64,000 nucleotides of DNA from NCBI GenBank assembly GCA_022495005.1, contig JAGYXB010000364.1, positions 62,001 through 126,000 of the forward strand, given 5' to 3'. The translations under genes and the position numbers were made by a program. Each line of letters opens with the position of its first letter. Positions within the stretch are counted from its first letter, which is position 1. The notes beneath the pieces are model-generated. The model saw only the letters and a list, made by a program, of their open reading frames with translations. It had not been told where the DNA came from and did no database searches. The DNA is from Rhyacophila brunnea. Its lineage: Eukaryota; Arthropoda; Insecta; Trichoptera; Rhyacophilidae. Positions 34,244 through 45,914 of this stretch are shown here, one piece after another.

Positions 34244-34790
34244 TATACATTAGGCCGTGTCCCAAATTATGTATGCTTAAATTGACTAGGTACGTAAAAC
34301 AACGCTCACTTAAGCTTGCCTCACGCATATTATATATATAGGTACAAATTTGAATCAACTTGGATGCAGATTGGCTTCATCAGTCCAGTGTACCTAGTGC
34401 GAACAAAAATAGCATCAAACATTTTTTTCATAATTTTAATACTTGCATAGATATACCTAACTATCAATAAAAAATCTCGAAAATAAATGTAAAACATAGT
34501 TAACGTAAATTCATACATAACCTGAAAATCTACTAGATTTATGTTCAATGTATGGAATGTTACATTCTCAAATCTCGTTGAATAACCTACTTAATTTCAT
34601 AACCTTTGCGTTATTACTGAAGTTGATGATCGTTACAATTATGTACTTACTTATGTTGCCAACAATCAACTTTCTGATAGATCAATCCAGTAAAACTGCT
34701 GCTTTTGTTTTTCACTACATCTGAAAAGCGCACCACACTAAAAAGCGTTGTGTAATCGCCATTAAATATTATAATAATCCACGTTTATAT
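34244..34790. other. AT-rich sequence, nothing recognised
   Basis: No supported feature. Confidence 0.4.
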
Positions 34791-34995
34791 GCCAAGATGG
34801 CCTTGTGGTAACGTGTCGGTTTATAATATCGTGAGTCCCCAGTTCGAATCTGGGGTCTGGCAAATACACGTGTAGTTTTTCAATTTGTGTTTTGAGTTAG
34901 AGTATGGACCTAATAGGTTGAGAAACTGGCTAACATCCATTTCTCGTAAAAAATAAAAACCTGTTAATATAACCTCCATAATATAGGCCCATTAA
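34791..34995 (+). repeat. tRNA-derived SINE, family A
   Basis: The head GCCAAGATGGCCTTGTGGTA then ACGTGTCGG is tRNA-like, with B box CCAGTTCGAATCTGGGGTC. The body AGAGTATGGACCTAATAGG, GGCTAACATCCATTTCTCG and AAAACCTGTTAATATAACC follows. The 3' end is shortened after GGCCCATTA. Confidence 0.8.
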
Positions 34996-35434
34996 TTACA
35001 TTAAGAAAATGTCACACGTAATTTTGCTACCTACTAGACATTTGTCATTATATATAATGCAAATTTAAATTTACTCCAATGAAGCGAGTTACTGGCATGC
35101 AAAAGAAAGAAAGTTCTCTTTTGCCAGATATAACCTTAATATTACCTGTTCAATTGAAAATATATTTTATATGATATGAAAAATACCGTTATGACGTCGT
35201 TTTATTGATCAGTTTATCAAAATCAGACTGGTGAAACTCGAAGTTTCTGTCAATAGAATAAGATAATGTCTTTTTCATAGAACAAAGGATATCAAATTTT
35301 TAACATTTTTTTTACTCAGATACTACAAGGTATCTGTTCTTATTTAGTAGTAATATCTAACGATGTTTAAAAAAAGTGAAAGACTCGCATCAAAATCTGG
35401 TGTTAGTTGTCAGATAGAGAGAGATAGAGTTTTT
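34996..35434. other. AT-rich sequence, nothing recognised
   Basis: No supported feature. Confidence 0.4.
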
Positions 35435-35965
35435 GAAGTTATACGTCTTTTGGCGCGTTTGGTAGAGGGTGAAGCGCGCACATCGTTACCCAAGTGCGAC
35501 ACCACATCGGGGGCTGTTTACATGGTACTCAGCATAACACGTGGTTGTTCTGTTGCCAAGGCAATTAATTTATTATTGTCAGCCATTTGCAATTCCTTAC
35601 GAAAACAAACGATTAAATGTCAGAGTGACAGTTGTTACTTTAAAAATAAAAACAACAAGAAATAATTATATAATTTAGTAATATTAGTTAAAGTGTATAG
35701 AAATAAACCAGTGGCGCTCCAGTATGCGGCCCTTTTTCTGAGTGTGTAATTTAACAAGATAATCAAAATAGTATTAGTAAATAATACTAATAATTACGGA
35801 ATGAAGCAATAAAATAATTTTAAACCAGCGGCGCTCTAATTAGCGGCCCTTTTTCTGAGTGTGCAATTTATCAAGATAATTAAAACCTTCATAATAAATC
35901 AATTAAATTTTACGCCAAATAAGTATAACTTCTAAAGCACTGGTACACGCACCGATTATTTTTTT
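35435..35965. mobile_element. Non-autonomous element with GAAGTTATACGTC inverted ends (copy 2)
   Basis: Begins GAAGTTATACGTCTTTTGGCG, and its right inverted arm CGCCAAATAAGTATAACTTC ends at 35932. Homology to copy 1 (14022-14572) continues about 30 bp further. It lacks the tRNA-derived insert of copy 1. It also carries an internal tandem duplication of roughly 130 bp: CAGTGGCGCTCC, GCGGCCCTTTTTCTGAGTG and TTTAACAAGATAATC are followed by a second set, CAGCGGCGCTCTA, GCGGCCCTTTTTCTGAGTG and TTTATCAAGATAATT. The open frame at 35363-35665 only crosses the left arm and has no motif. Confidence 0.68.
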
Positions 35966-36579
35966 TTTTAGTTTTTAATTGGTGTTATAATTTTAATGAC
36001 GTCTTCTTTCCTTTTTCACCTCATTGTATATCGTCACTGTTCTGGCAGAAGACGCGTACTCGAAAAATTGACATATTGAGTTAATTATACCAAAATGTTC
36101 CTTATTTCAAACTTTACCGTCTGGAAACCTTCTTAATAAATAAACAATCTTTATTTTAAAGTCATCCTTTTTACGATTACTTAATAAACTCACATGATAG
36201 ACCATTTCAAACATTTTAACAACTTCAAAGTCAAATTACTCAAAACTAGTATTATCCAGTTAGTGTGCTCTGCCAGAACAGAGACGATATTATAAGCTGT
36301 ATAAATAATGAAGAATATTATACCTGTATCTTGGATTAATAAAGACATGTTGATAAATATTCCTATCGTGGCGTTCCAAAGATGTTTAAGGAATTCTTTT
36401 TTTGGAATTCTTTTATATTATAACCTAAACTTATGGAATCTCTAATTTTTATACAAGCTGTTAGATTTATCATGATTGTTATTTATTTCTTTCTTACAAA
36501 CTTAAACCATACTGAAACCACAAAACAAACCACACAGAAAAAAAATATCCTTTTTATACACACAATATAATAATAAAAC
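35966..36579. other. AT-rich sequence, nothing recognised
   Basis: No supported feature. Confidence 0.4.
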
Positions 36580-37023
36580 TATGTGGTGGCGCTTTTAGCA
36601 GTGGACTGTAATTTGAAGGATGCTTGTGGATTCTGGATCTAGGGAGAGGGATTTAACAGGATGCCAGATACAGGTCTTTTATGATATTGATGATGACCCC
36701 GTGGTCTGGTTGCGCTATCACCGGTCACTATATGCGGTACTTGACGGTACACTGTTGATGGATGATATATGAGCTTGATGAATGATGATGATAGGTTGTA
36801 TGAATGGTGAGAGCCGGGATCACGGCTTGCCAAGTATCGCTTGGACGATGACCCAGCCGACCAAGCTGACCCAGCCGTGACCCACGAACAACTTCTGAAT
36901 CAGTCTGTATAATTGAATTAAGCAATAAACTGTGGTTACAAACTACACGCACCAGTTGTCTTGAGCTAACTAAACTTAGCTTTCATCAGGGTCGAGCATG
37001 ACCCGTGACTGGTGGAATTGTGA
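36580..37023 (+). repeat. Possible solo LTR
   Basis: A region of more balanced composition starting TGTGGTGGCGCTTTTAGCAG and ending GGTGGAATTGTGACA, with AATAAA near 36922 followed by CTGTGGTTACAAACTACACG. Together these could be the TG...CA ends and polyadenylation signal of a retrotransposon long terminal repeat. No target-site duplication, second LTR or internal coding region was found, so this is a weak call. The frames at 36639-36833 and 36728-36952 on the minus strand are not supported as genes. Confidence 0.3.
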
Positions 37024-37124
37024 CAATACTTGGGGATTTGAGGTTAGTGGAAAGAAAAGATGAATGCGAATATATTCAATTGGTATGAATTATATGAAAT
37101 GTATGAAAAATGTATGAAATTTAG
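37024..37124. other. Short spacer
   Basis: Nothing recognised. Confidence 0.3.
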
Positions 37125-37215
37125 GCGCCTGAATAAAATCTTCAAAAGTGATCCCCCAGCGTGTCTTAAATATGAAGTATTCAACTAATGTGTTTTACCA
37201 GTGCTCACGTATGCT
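37125..37215 (+). pseudogene. RTE-type reverse transcriptase, ~90 bp fragment
   Basis: Translates as RRLNKIFKSDPPACLKYEVF, a stop, CVLPVLTYAH, and aligns with 27410-27500 (GRLNNVFKSDLPLCLKHKVF, then QCVLPMITYA). It is a small relic of the same LINE family. Confidence 0.75.
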
Positions 37216-37867
37216 CATATATAATAATATTAAGGATAAATTTAACCACGTAGATGATATAATATATCGTGTACTTAATTTTTTAATAAGTTAAATTAAT
37301 AGTACATTATTTCAAATACAAGATTTATCTTTGTACCCTTTTCTTTTTAAGTAGTTATCAAAAGAGTAAACATCAGTTTAATAAGATAGGTAATTTTTTT
37401 TTATAATACCAGTCCACCTTAATTTCCACAGCTTTTTAAATTCAATAATCCTCGAGGAATTTTCCACGCTCTTCATTATAAACACAATAAGTTAGACGGT
37501 TAGTTTAATTTGAAAACATTTAAATAAAATAGCTATTAATTTAGTTCCCGTTGCCGGATTAAAAGAGAAAAAAATATCAAAGCAAGGGGTTCAACTGCCA
37601 ACGGGATTCGTTACGTCAGCGAGCATTTCTGAACAAGCAGGGCCACTCGAAACAAAATTGAAGTCCTCGTCGCAAGCTCCCTGTTATATTGGTTTGTAAA
37701 ATGACGTGTTCGTTTGAAACGAGTAGAGTTTGTTCCGTTTCAATATTTCCTCACCACTTGTCTTTCTAACTTGTTCTACTTATTCTTTGCATCGTTGTTG
37801 TGAATAGTTAGAACTGTTATATTCAAATCTTGTTGTAAAGTTAAATCGAGTTCTATCAATATATAAG
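37216..37867. other. AT-rich sequence, nothing recognised
   Basis: No supported feature. Confidence 0.4.
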
Positions 37868-38516
37868 TAGTGCTCGAAATGGACAGGAACGCACCGGAGG
37901 ATAGCTCCAGTTCATGAAATTCTCGAGACTTCTCCGGTACGGTACGGTAATTATTAAGAAAATCATTACATTAATTCACATTTTTTAACAAAGTTTAATA
38001 AAAAAAACTTGAGATGTCGTACACACCTATTTTTATTAAGATTTTGTGTTGTTTTATTACAAAGTTTTTAGGCAATCTTTGTGTAATATCAATTCTGGTT
38101 AATGAGAGTTTTGTACCATTCCAAAGGATTTGGGCTTAGTATTCTAGAATAATTTATCTTCCGATATCTTCAATTTCTGAGTGAATACCACATGATATTC
38201 CTAATTAAACTAATAAGGTAATTAATATATTATTCATAAGTACATAGCAGTGACGTAGATAAAGGAAGAAAACATATTAATACCATTTTTGACAAACTAT
38301 TTCGTAAAAAATTGTTTGTTTTCCCTGCAGTGCTTGAAAGCATTGCCTAGTCAAATTTTTAGTAGTAGTGCGTATCAGATGTCTAAAGATTGTTATTTAA
38401 TTATCACATCTAAGGTAGGTAGGTAGGTATATAACCTATATATAACAACAAAAACACGCTATTTTCGGAAAATTATCGAGCGCTCCGGTTCATAAACTTT
38501 TCAATTTCGAACGCTA
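37868..38516. mobile_element. hAT-like MITE with GCTCGAAATGG ends (copy 1, older)
   Basis: The left end TAGTGCTCGAAATGGACAGG and the right end, read inward, TAGCGTTCGAAATTGAAAAG are imperfect inverted repeats, and subterminal ACCGGAGCG-type motifs recur near both ends. The flanking octamers TATATAAG and AATAAAAG agree at 6 of 8 positions. The copy at 58277-58523 has the same ends and a perfect duplication, which validates the boundaries here. Interior AT-rich and non-coding. Confidence 0.7.
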
Positions 38517-39414
38517 AATAAAAGTATGTCCATCTTTTAACGGCCCACGTGCGCGTTAACATAATTTTACTCCCTACTTTAATTATAGTTTGTCAATTTA
38601 TGGCTACGGCCATATGTTGTAGCTTAACAACTAGGGAATGACAAAAGAAATGGCGTATTTCAAAAAAACACTACCTTATTCTTAGGTCAATAATTATTAT
38701 AAAGCAATCATTATTCTTAAGATGTTTATCACACTTAAATGGTCAATAACATAGCTTATATTAACTATCTTTAGAATTATCTTCAAATGTGTTAGTCTTG
38801 CCGATTTTTTGAATAATAAAATGCCTAATTCTTGTCAAATTTGGGATCACAGAGATTATCAATATAATTTTTTATCGTGAATATTTTACAAAAATTATCT
38901 CGTAATAAATTATACTAATGGTTTTATAAATGCGTTTAAAAATTAATAAATGTAAAAAATCTTAACACCACTGCACAGTTATGTACCGAAATATGACTAT
39001 ATTCTAAAACATTAGAGCGAGAGGTTTAAAAGAATACTATTTTATGTAACAAAAATACTTTATGCAGTCATCAAATGCAGTCATCAAATGTTTAAAATAA
39101 CTATAAAGGATAATAAGGCTTCAAAAGTATATAAATAGATTATCTACAACGTTTAAGGAGTGTCCAGGATCATGGTTAGAAAATACAATAAAAACTCAAT
39201 TTTGACCTTCGACGAGCATGTCCCCCCTTAATGGCTAGTTTCTTCCGCGCACACATCTCCTACAATAACGTCATTGTACATTACAAATCATCGATTTTGT
39301 ATTGGCGTTTAAGAGAATAAGAAGGCAGAAATATTGGGTATATTAATAATTATTGTTAATTAGAAATACGTAGACTAATGCACGCTATTACAATATGTTT
39401 TTCTATATATTATA
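38517..39414. other. AT-rich sequence with a short direct repeat
   Basis: ATGCAGTCATCAA occurs twice in tandem at about 39063-39090. Otherwise nothing recognised. Confidence 0.4.
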
Positions 39415-39540
39415 TTCTTGAGCAAGTGGCTAAAATTCAATTATCATAAAAACAAAGATCTGTTAATTCAAAATTCACACTGTAGAGGCCCATATTATGA
39501 TCCTCTTAGGATTAAACATGGTGATGTATGTGTGTATAAA
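39415..39540 (+). repeat. tRNA-derived SINE, family A, 5'-truncated copy
   Basis: Holds TTGAGCAAGTGGCTAAAATT, CAAAGATCTGTTAATTCAAA, CACTGTAGAGGCCCATATTA and TGATCCTCTTAGGATTAAAC, the body and 3' end of family A. Confidence 0.68.
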
Positions 39541-40342
39541 AACATAGTGAAAAACATCTGCACGTTTTTAAAAACTCGACATCATTGTAGCGTTAACCTT
39601 AATATAATGTTTGGTTTAATATTGAAAAATATATACAGAAATTGTAGTAAGTATTACATATACAAATAAAGTCCATGTCATTACTTCATAATAAAATCTT
39701 ACACAATAACTAACACATATTTTAACTCTCAAGAAATTTGTCATTGAATATTTCTAAAACGGTTTCCCAATTATAACTAAACTCAAGTGTATCCGAAATT
39801 ATTGTCATTGAATGCAGTTTTTATTCCCATTGATATATTTTCTGAAAGGTGAGTACTTACAACGATCAGCTCCAAAATTGATGCGTAACATTCGGTAAAG
39901 GTAAAAGCCCTCAATCGATAAAGATTTATTGATTTCTATTGAATTGCAGACAATGTCTTACGATGTAACAATGACACCTTTCCCCAAATATGAAGTGTAT
40001 GTATTTGCTGTAACACTCAATGAATTGAAACTATAAGTGGGGAAGTTCAAGTTGATATTTAAAAAATAGTATTTATTACAAGTAATTAAAAATAATTTAT
40101 GACGTAATAATTATATTGTAGGTATATTTTGTATACTGATTCTAATACATTAAACATTAACACTTGTTTTAAACTATTAATAAATTACATAGGCAACCAG
40201 TTTGTACATTTTTATCTTATTATATTTACTATCTTCAATATGATCCACCACAGATTAGAAGTTTTACTGTGATTTTTTAACCATTTGCCAAACCATTGAA
40301 TCTATGTATTCAAATATTTAGAAAAACAGCATGATTTTTTAA
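39541..40342. other. AT-rich sequence, nothing recognised
   Basis: No supported feature. Confidence 0.4.
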
Positions 40343-40407
40343 CAGACGTGGAATCAAGTAGTCATGTTTTCAGAAATGGACGCTCTACCAATTGCGCTAC
40401 TAAGGAG
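40343..40407 (-). repeat. tRNA-like relic
   Basis: The minus strand reads TCCTTAGTAGCGCAATTGGT and AGAGCGTCCATTTCTGAAAA, a good tRNA A box and anticodon-arm-like stretch, but the B box is missing. Most likely a SINE head fragment and not a tRNA gene. Confidence 0.5.
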
Positions 40408-40779
40408 AACTAATGCTGTACAATATTTAAAAAAATAGCTCTTTATTTTTGAATAGCTGCAATATAGAGACACATAAATAATCATAATATTGGTCTGTAA
40501 TTATGTTTATACTAAAATGATTTTATATTAATATTTGCCGAAACTGGATGATTTGATATGTTCAGTCGCATTTTTGACAGCATCAATAATTGACGATTTT
40601 CCAGCGACACGCTTGTCCAAAAACAATAATTTTAAATCATATAAAATCCATTAAATACACCTACTTTTATTTTACGAATATATAATTTGACTTAACATCT
40701 CATCATACAGCGTGTCTGCGTTTTTTATTCAGTTTTCTTCTTTTGGTGTCTCCTTCTATCAAAGATTGTTTACTAAATT
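40408..40779. other. AT-rich sequence, nothing recognised
   Basis: No supported feature. Confidence 0.4.
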
Positions 40780-41095
40780 GCTGTACATCTTCCTATCCTT
40801 GGACCAATTATTTGACTAAAGATGGGGTAATCTCCACCCACCGAGTGTGCATAGCTGCCTATCATGATTCTATAAAAGTGTCAAATGAAAAGAATTTAGT
40901 ACCACACTTCTTTGTTCCGAAACGAAGATGCATGGAACTGATAACCCATGCAGCTTGGTGGAAAAAAACTATCCCTGGACCAGCTTTATCAGATAACCAA
41001 TACCTTAGCCCCACTTACGGAAATAGCTTTGGCAATACAATTTTCTTCTACCTACGCATATGCTACGCTTTACACTTCCTTGTATTATGAACGAG
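40780..41095 (+). repeat. Dispersed repeat C, copy 2
   Basis: Similar, in opposite orientation, to 17964-18400. Shared blocks are GGTAATCTCCACCCACC, the AAAAGAATTTAGTACCACAC-like segment and TTCTTTGTTCCGAAACGAAG. An open frame of 115 codons (40743-41090) covers it, but the frame is not preserved in the other copy, so I do not call it a gene. Confidence 0.5.
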
Positions 41096-43365
41096 GGTAA
41101 ATTCTACTTTTAATTGCTGAAAAAATTAGCTGTGCAGCTTTTCTGTGCTTGACAGTAGGTATAAGTTATCTTTCCTAAATGGCTTATATTCAGTAATTGT
41201 TTTAAAAGATCACTAAATAATATATGATGATTATAGAATATTAAGTGCAGTCCCAAAATGCTGATAAAACCCGGTTGGAAAAGACAGAAAACCGTATTTT
41301 GAAGGATTCACGTGATATTCCGGTAAATAAAACATTTGGAAAAAATATAACATTTTCAACACAAACACAGTATAATATTGAACAACCCATCTTGTACGAG
41401 TGTATCAAATTAACCAACATTACATAATACACTCTATGTCAAATTTTACGCTTCGTCTTTAAATCGGTGGCTTGAAAAAAAGAAGATGCCCCTTTGTAAT
41501 CGAATTTAATAAAATAAAATAAAATAAGTATGCGGGAGCTTTTACTGGGGGGCTGAAACACTTCATAAAAAATCAAATTGATATTTTATAATATTATATT
41601 ATTGTGGTTAGGTAAAGAAGTAACTATTTCTACAGGGGATTTGCATGATATTGTTTGTTAGTTAGAAGTTACAAAAATACCGAAGTAACTGTTATATTTA
41701 CTTGATATACAGCATGTTAAAATCACAGAAACTGTAATATACAATTAATAATTTACATGGATTTTAATTATAATTGTAATTGTAAAACAGTTCAAAAAAA
41801 TCAAAGAATTCAGTTTCATTCAATTTCACAAAATTCATCAGCCAGGGTCGATTTAATGTTTGATAATGACCTTTTCTATTAACTTACAAACCACTATTTA
41901 TTATTTAGTCTTTATCTATTTGAAGCGATGTTTTTTCCACCTACTTAAATTAATTCTTTGATATTGTGGTTTTCCTAATGAGCTAGAAGAATACTTCATC
42001 ATTTATCTTATCTATTGAGATGGTGATAAATATGCCGACATAAATAAAAAAAATAGTTTAATTACTATTTTGTTTACATACTTTTTTTGTCATATATAAT
42101 TATCCTGAAAATATAATGAGTAATATAATATGTATATTAACTTATTTCCGTATTACTTACGACACATTTTTTCATCCATGCAAAAATTCATATTATACTC
42201 CTGGTTGGGCCGATTATGATCCCAATCCAATAGTTAAACTACGTACAAATATCTCATACTTACTATCTTTATTAATTATTTATTGTTGTTATCCAGGCGC
42301 TTAACTTTTTAACGAGTCATTGGTCACCTGTGATTGATACAAAGTCAGTTATTCGTAGACTACTACAAACTTGCTACATTGTGACGGTAGTCCAAGCATT
42401 AATTCAATTCGATTCTCCTTACGAACTCAGTCAATTAGATCACCTATCTAGCCGTGTTACCGGCACAGACTGTCTCATACATATGACATCTATACGACCT
42501 GCGAAGCTTTAAATTTGATATGGTTTGAGCAAACGTTGCGTCTCATCATTTATATTCATAAGTGTAACCGTGAGAATGACACTCAGAACTATCCATGTAC
42601 TAGAACGTGAGTCCATGAATCTGGGAACTGCTCCAGTCAGACAGTGGAACAACATCATGGTTAGTATCTGGATCGACTCCCGTTTAAACCGCCCTTCCCC
42701 AGTATCCTCATTACAGTCCACTAAAAAGCGCCACTAATAATTTCTAATAAATATTATCTTAGCTTTGAACTGATATTATGGTAATGTAGTAGAGATCTAC
42801 ATAATATTATAATGGTGTTAATTTTTGAGTTAATAATAGATCGGCTTGTCAAAAAAAAAATACACCGAATTCAGCAACTGTAACACCATTAAATCAATCA
42901 CATATTTTGGTGTAAAATCGTATTAAACTATGCTGCTATAATTTAATTAGTTTTAAATAAACAAGGCGTAAGAATTCATCTGATTTAGTGACTAACGAAA
43001 GTCGTTTAGCGATTTCACACATCTCACGATCGACCTTTCCGAGTGGTATAGGTTAACTGTAAACCACATTTCAGCAAATCGCATCCCATTGCAGCTGATC
43101 GACTGGAAACCTGTGACTGGTGATCACTGTGATTAAACCCAACTGCAACTTCCCGTACTGCAATTTTACTGCCACTCCAGAGCAGTGATTCGATTAGTAA
43201 CAGGTGCTGCCTACGTGCTGGCAAACGAATTGATTTGGTACTAAACTGTTAGATAATATATGTAGTTTTATATAATATATACTATATCTTTACATTGAAC
43301 TTAAAGAGTTTGAACTATAGTTGAGTAGAATACGTTATTTGTTTGTACTACTTCAACTACACTTA
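41096..43365. other. AT-rich sequence, nothing recognised
   Basis: About 2.3 kb. A stretch at 42500-42730 is open on both strands and less AT-rich than its surroundings, and another at 43024-43224 likewise, but neither shows a known motif, a splice-supported exon structure or a second copy. Confidence 0.4.
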
Positions 43366-43782
43366 AATAATTACAAGATAAAAAGAACTTTTTATATACA
43401 ACGTTTTTGAATTTTCTGTTGAATCATATAAACTTGACTTGACTAGCTTAAACGATCAAATTTTTTTTTACTTGACATGTCATATTGATTTCCATAGTAA
43501 CGCACGTATATATTAATAATTTAGTTGCTAGGACCCAATAGCAACCAATAATGGTGTCGAAATAACTTTTCATACAAAACAGAATTAACTGATAATGAAT
43601 TCAATTCTACTTAAAGATGGCTAAAAGTATTAAAAAATGCATTGTCATCGTGTTCTAATATATTCTAAAAGTTTCAAATGTCTAGCTAGTCGGGAAGTTA
43701 GTTAAAAGTCGATTGCAAGATTTATACCGGACAAAGAACTACCAGACAAATAAGAATACGAGCTAAGAAAAACGTTTTAAAA
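43366..43782 (+). mobile_element. M1 Tourist-like MITE copy
   Basis: Begins AATAATTACAAGATAAAAAG and ends GAGCTAAGAAAAACGTTTTAA. Carries ATTTCCATAGTAACGCACG, GTTGCTAGGACCCAATAGCAAC, CATACAAAACAGAATTAACT and CTAGCTAGTCGGGAAGTTAG in order. Confidence 0.8.
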
Positions 43783-45479
43783 TACGTAATTGTATAAATA
43801 TCCCGGCGTGTGTTTTTCTCTATATAACGTGCGAGTAATATTATATACAAATTTAGTAATTGTTCATTAAAAGATTCAAAATAATATTTGATTCGGTCTA
43901 TTTTTTGACTATTGTCGAACAAGAACTTCTTGTCCACGTGTTAAAACTGTGAACTAATAAGCCCCTCCTTTGCAGTTAATTGCACTTTTGTTTGAAATGA
44001 GGAACGCCCCTAAATTTATCATTACATTCTACGCTTCCGTGGTGTACGGATCTATCAATTTACCTAATTTGATGCTTTTTTTTTATAAATCTACACATAT
44101 ATATACAACGATCAGAAATGATATTAAAATTATTATTATTAGTAAGCTTTTGGTTTTTTGTGAAGAAGAAAGGAGTCACATCTAAAAAGAGAGCCGATAA
44201 ATTATTTAAACACGCGTTGCCGCCATGACAGGTAGGTAGATACGTCACTGAGAAGTCTTCCATATGCAACTTCAGCAACTTCTGGTTATCATCAAGATCT
44301 TGTTGTCGCACAGTATTTACGCATTATTATGTAGCTACAACGATTGTAGATTTTTTCCTTTTACTCGCAGTCCTAAAATACCAAAGCTTTGGTTCCTATA
44401 TAAGTCGATCAGGTTTCGTGTTCAAATCGGTCAAATAGTAATCAATATGATAATATCATCCATTCAAAACACATTCAAGTTTCGTGGTTTATTCTGCAAT
44501 GGAGTGAACAAGAAATTACACCATAAAGATTCTGAAAATTTTACTCCTTACGTTCATGTATCCGGAATATATAGCGTATAGCGGAAAATTTTCTATGAAC
44601 CTACATAATTATATTATACGCTAGTGTAGAAGTCGGATACGCGGTGCTCGTGAACACCGAAGAAAATCCTGGTGAAGGACTTTTTAAGTGCCCGCCACTA
44701 ACTTTGTAAAATGCTTTTCTCGATGGGAAAAATGGACCTTCTTAAGATTTCATCATATTTCTCTCAAGTCTTTAAAATTACGAGTATAATAATTATACTA
44801 TATTTTTTTTTATAAATTTCAACAGTTTAATACGTATATTATAATGTTTAAGTTTTTAAGCGCTCGGGCAATCAAACAAAATGAAAGAAATCTATATTAA
44901 AATATGCCCTTAGCGATTTTCAAGTTTAATATTATATTCTACATTACAAAAAGGTTACCGATCTAAACTGTAGTATTTACGGTTTGTATTACCATAAAAG
45001 CTCGCGCCCTATCTATTATAATGGATACTTAGTGAAGCTTTGAGGTACGACCCTCAATGAAAAATTGCAGACATTTTGTCCGTCTTTTCAATTAACCACG
45101 GATAAAGCCAGGTGAGACCGCTAAATATACTTATCTACATTATATTTATCTCTGAAAACGCAGTCGTTGTAAAATTTCCTTCTCGTATTCTTACAATTCG
45201 CAATGACTCAGTTCGCTTAGCTAGTTTTACGATCTGTGATAATCGTCGAGGATTTGTTACCAGGAAATTTGCACAAAAGATAACAAATAACGCATACCAA
45301 AGCATAATATTACTATGTATAACATTTTAGCTAAAGATACCGTTGAAATTTATAAACAGTGGATTACAGATAAACCGTTAAAACATTAAAAAAATTTAAG
45401 TACCTATAGTCTTTTGATAAAAACAAATATTTTTAGATCCAAGTATACCTGTATTATATATATATGAACTTATTTATAT
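43783..45479. other. AT-rich sequence, nothing recognised
   Basis: About 1.7 kb. Frames at 43722-43937 (overlapping M1), 43970-44185, 44264-44581 and 45112-45330 have no family signature. Confidence 0.4.
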
Positions 45480-45914
45480 CTTCATTATCATCATCAATCT
45501 GGGTCCTTGACACGAGGAAACAGTTCTAACCCAGAATAGGTCATGGCTGCAAACACATAGGTAATTGACAGATGCATATAAATTTGAATTCTTTAGGACA
45601 CTAGGATTAGAAACTATCCTTCGCGATAGTACGCAAAAATATCTCAAGAGCAGAACTGACTAACGAGATTCAAGAGTGAAAAGTAAGCATAGAAAGGCAG
45701 TCGGAAAGTAATCATTTGATGAATTATTGAAAGTAAAATAATTAAATGTCTTAAAATAAAGATATCGAAGATATTTCTTCTGGATGTGTTCTAAAATAAG
45801 CTTGTAAGAAATTTCATTAGGACTAAAAATAATAGACCCATAATCGAGAATACTACGCACTAACAAGAGTGTACGTATGAAGTATGGATTCTTGAATGGT
45901 TTGGCTTGACGCAT
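45480..45914 (-). pseudogene. Jockey-like LINE C-terminal fragment
   Basis: The minus-strand frame 45914-45660 reads FIRTLLLVRSILDYGSIIFS then EHIQKKYLRYLYFKTFNYF and AFLCLLFTLESR. The VRSILDYGS segment followed by I-x-K-K-Y-L-R is the classic block after the catalytic domain in jockey/CR1-type reverse transcriptases. The nucleotide sequence matches 29281-29600 and 13540-13960 in reverse. The segment from 45660 down to 45480 continues the homology without an open frame (ACACGAGGAAACAGTTCTAA near 45511 mirrors 29560). Inactive. Confidence 0.82.

Noticed and set aside
40743..41090. 115-codon plus-strand ORF as a host gene
   Set aside because: It lies on repeat C, and the frame is not kept in the other copy at 17964-18400.
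42509..42737. Overlapping open frames on both strands
   Set aside because: Mutually antisense, short, no motif, and no sign of which strand would code.
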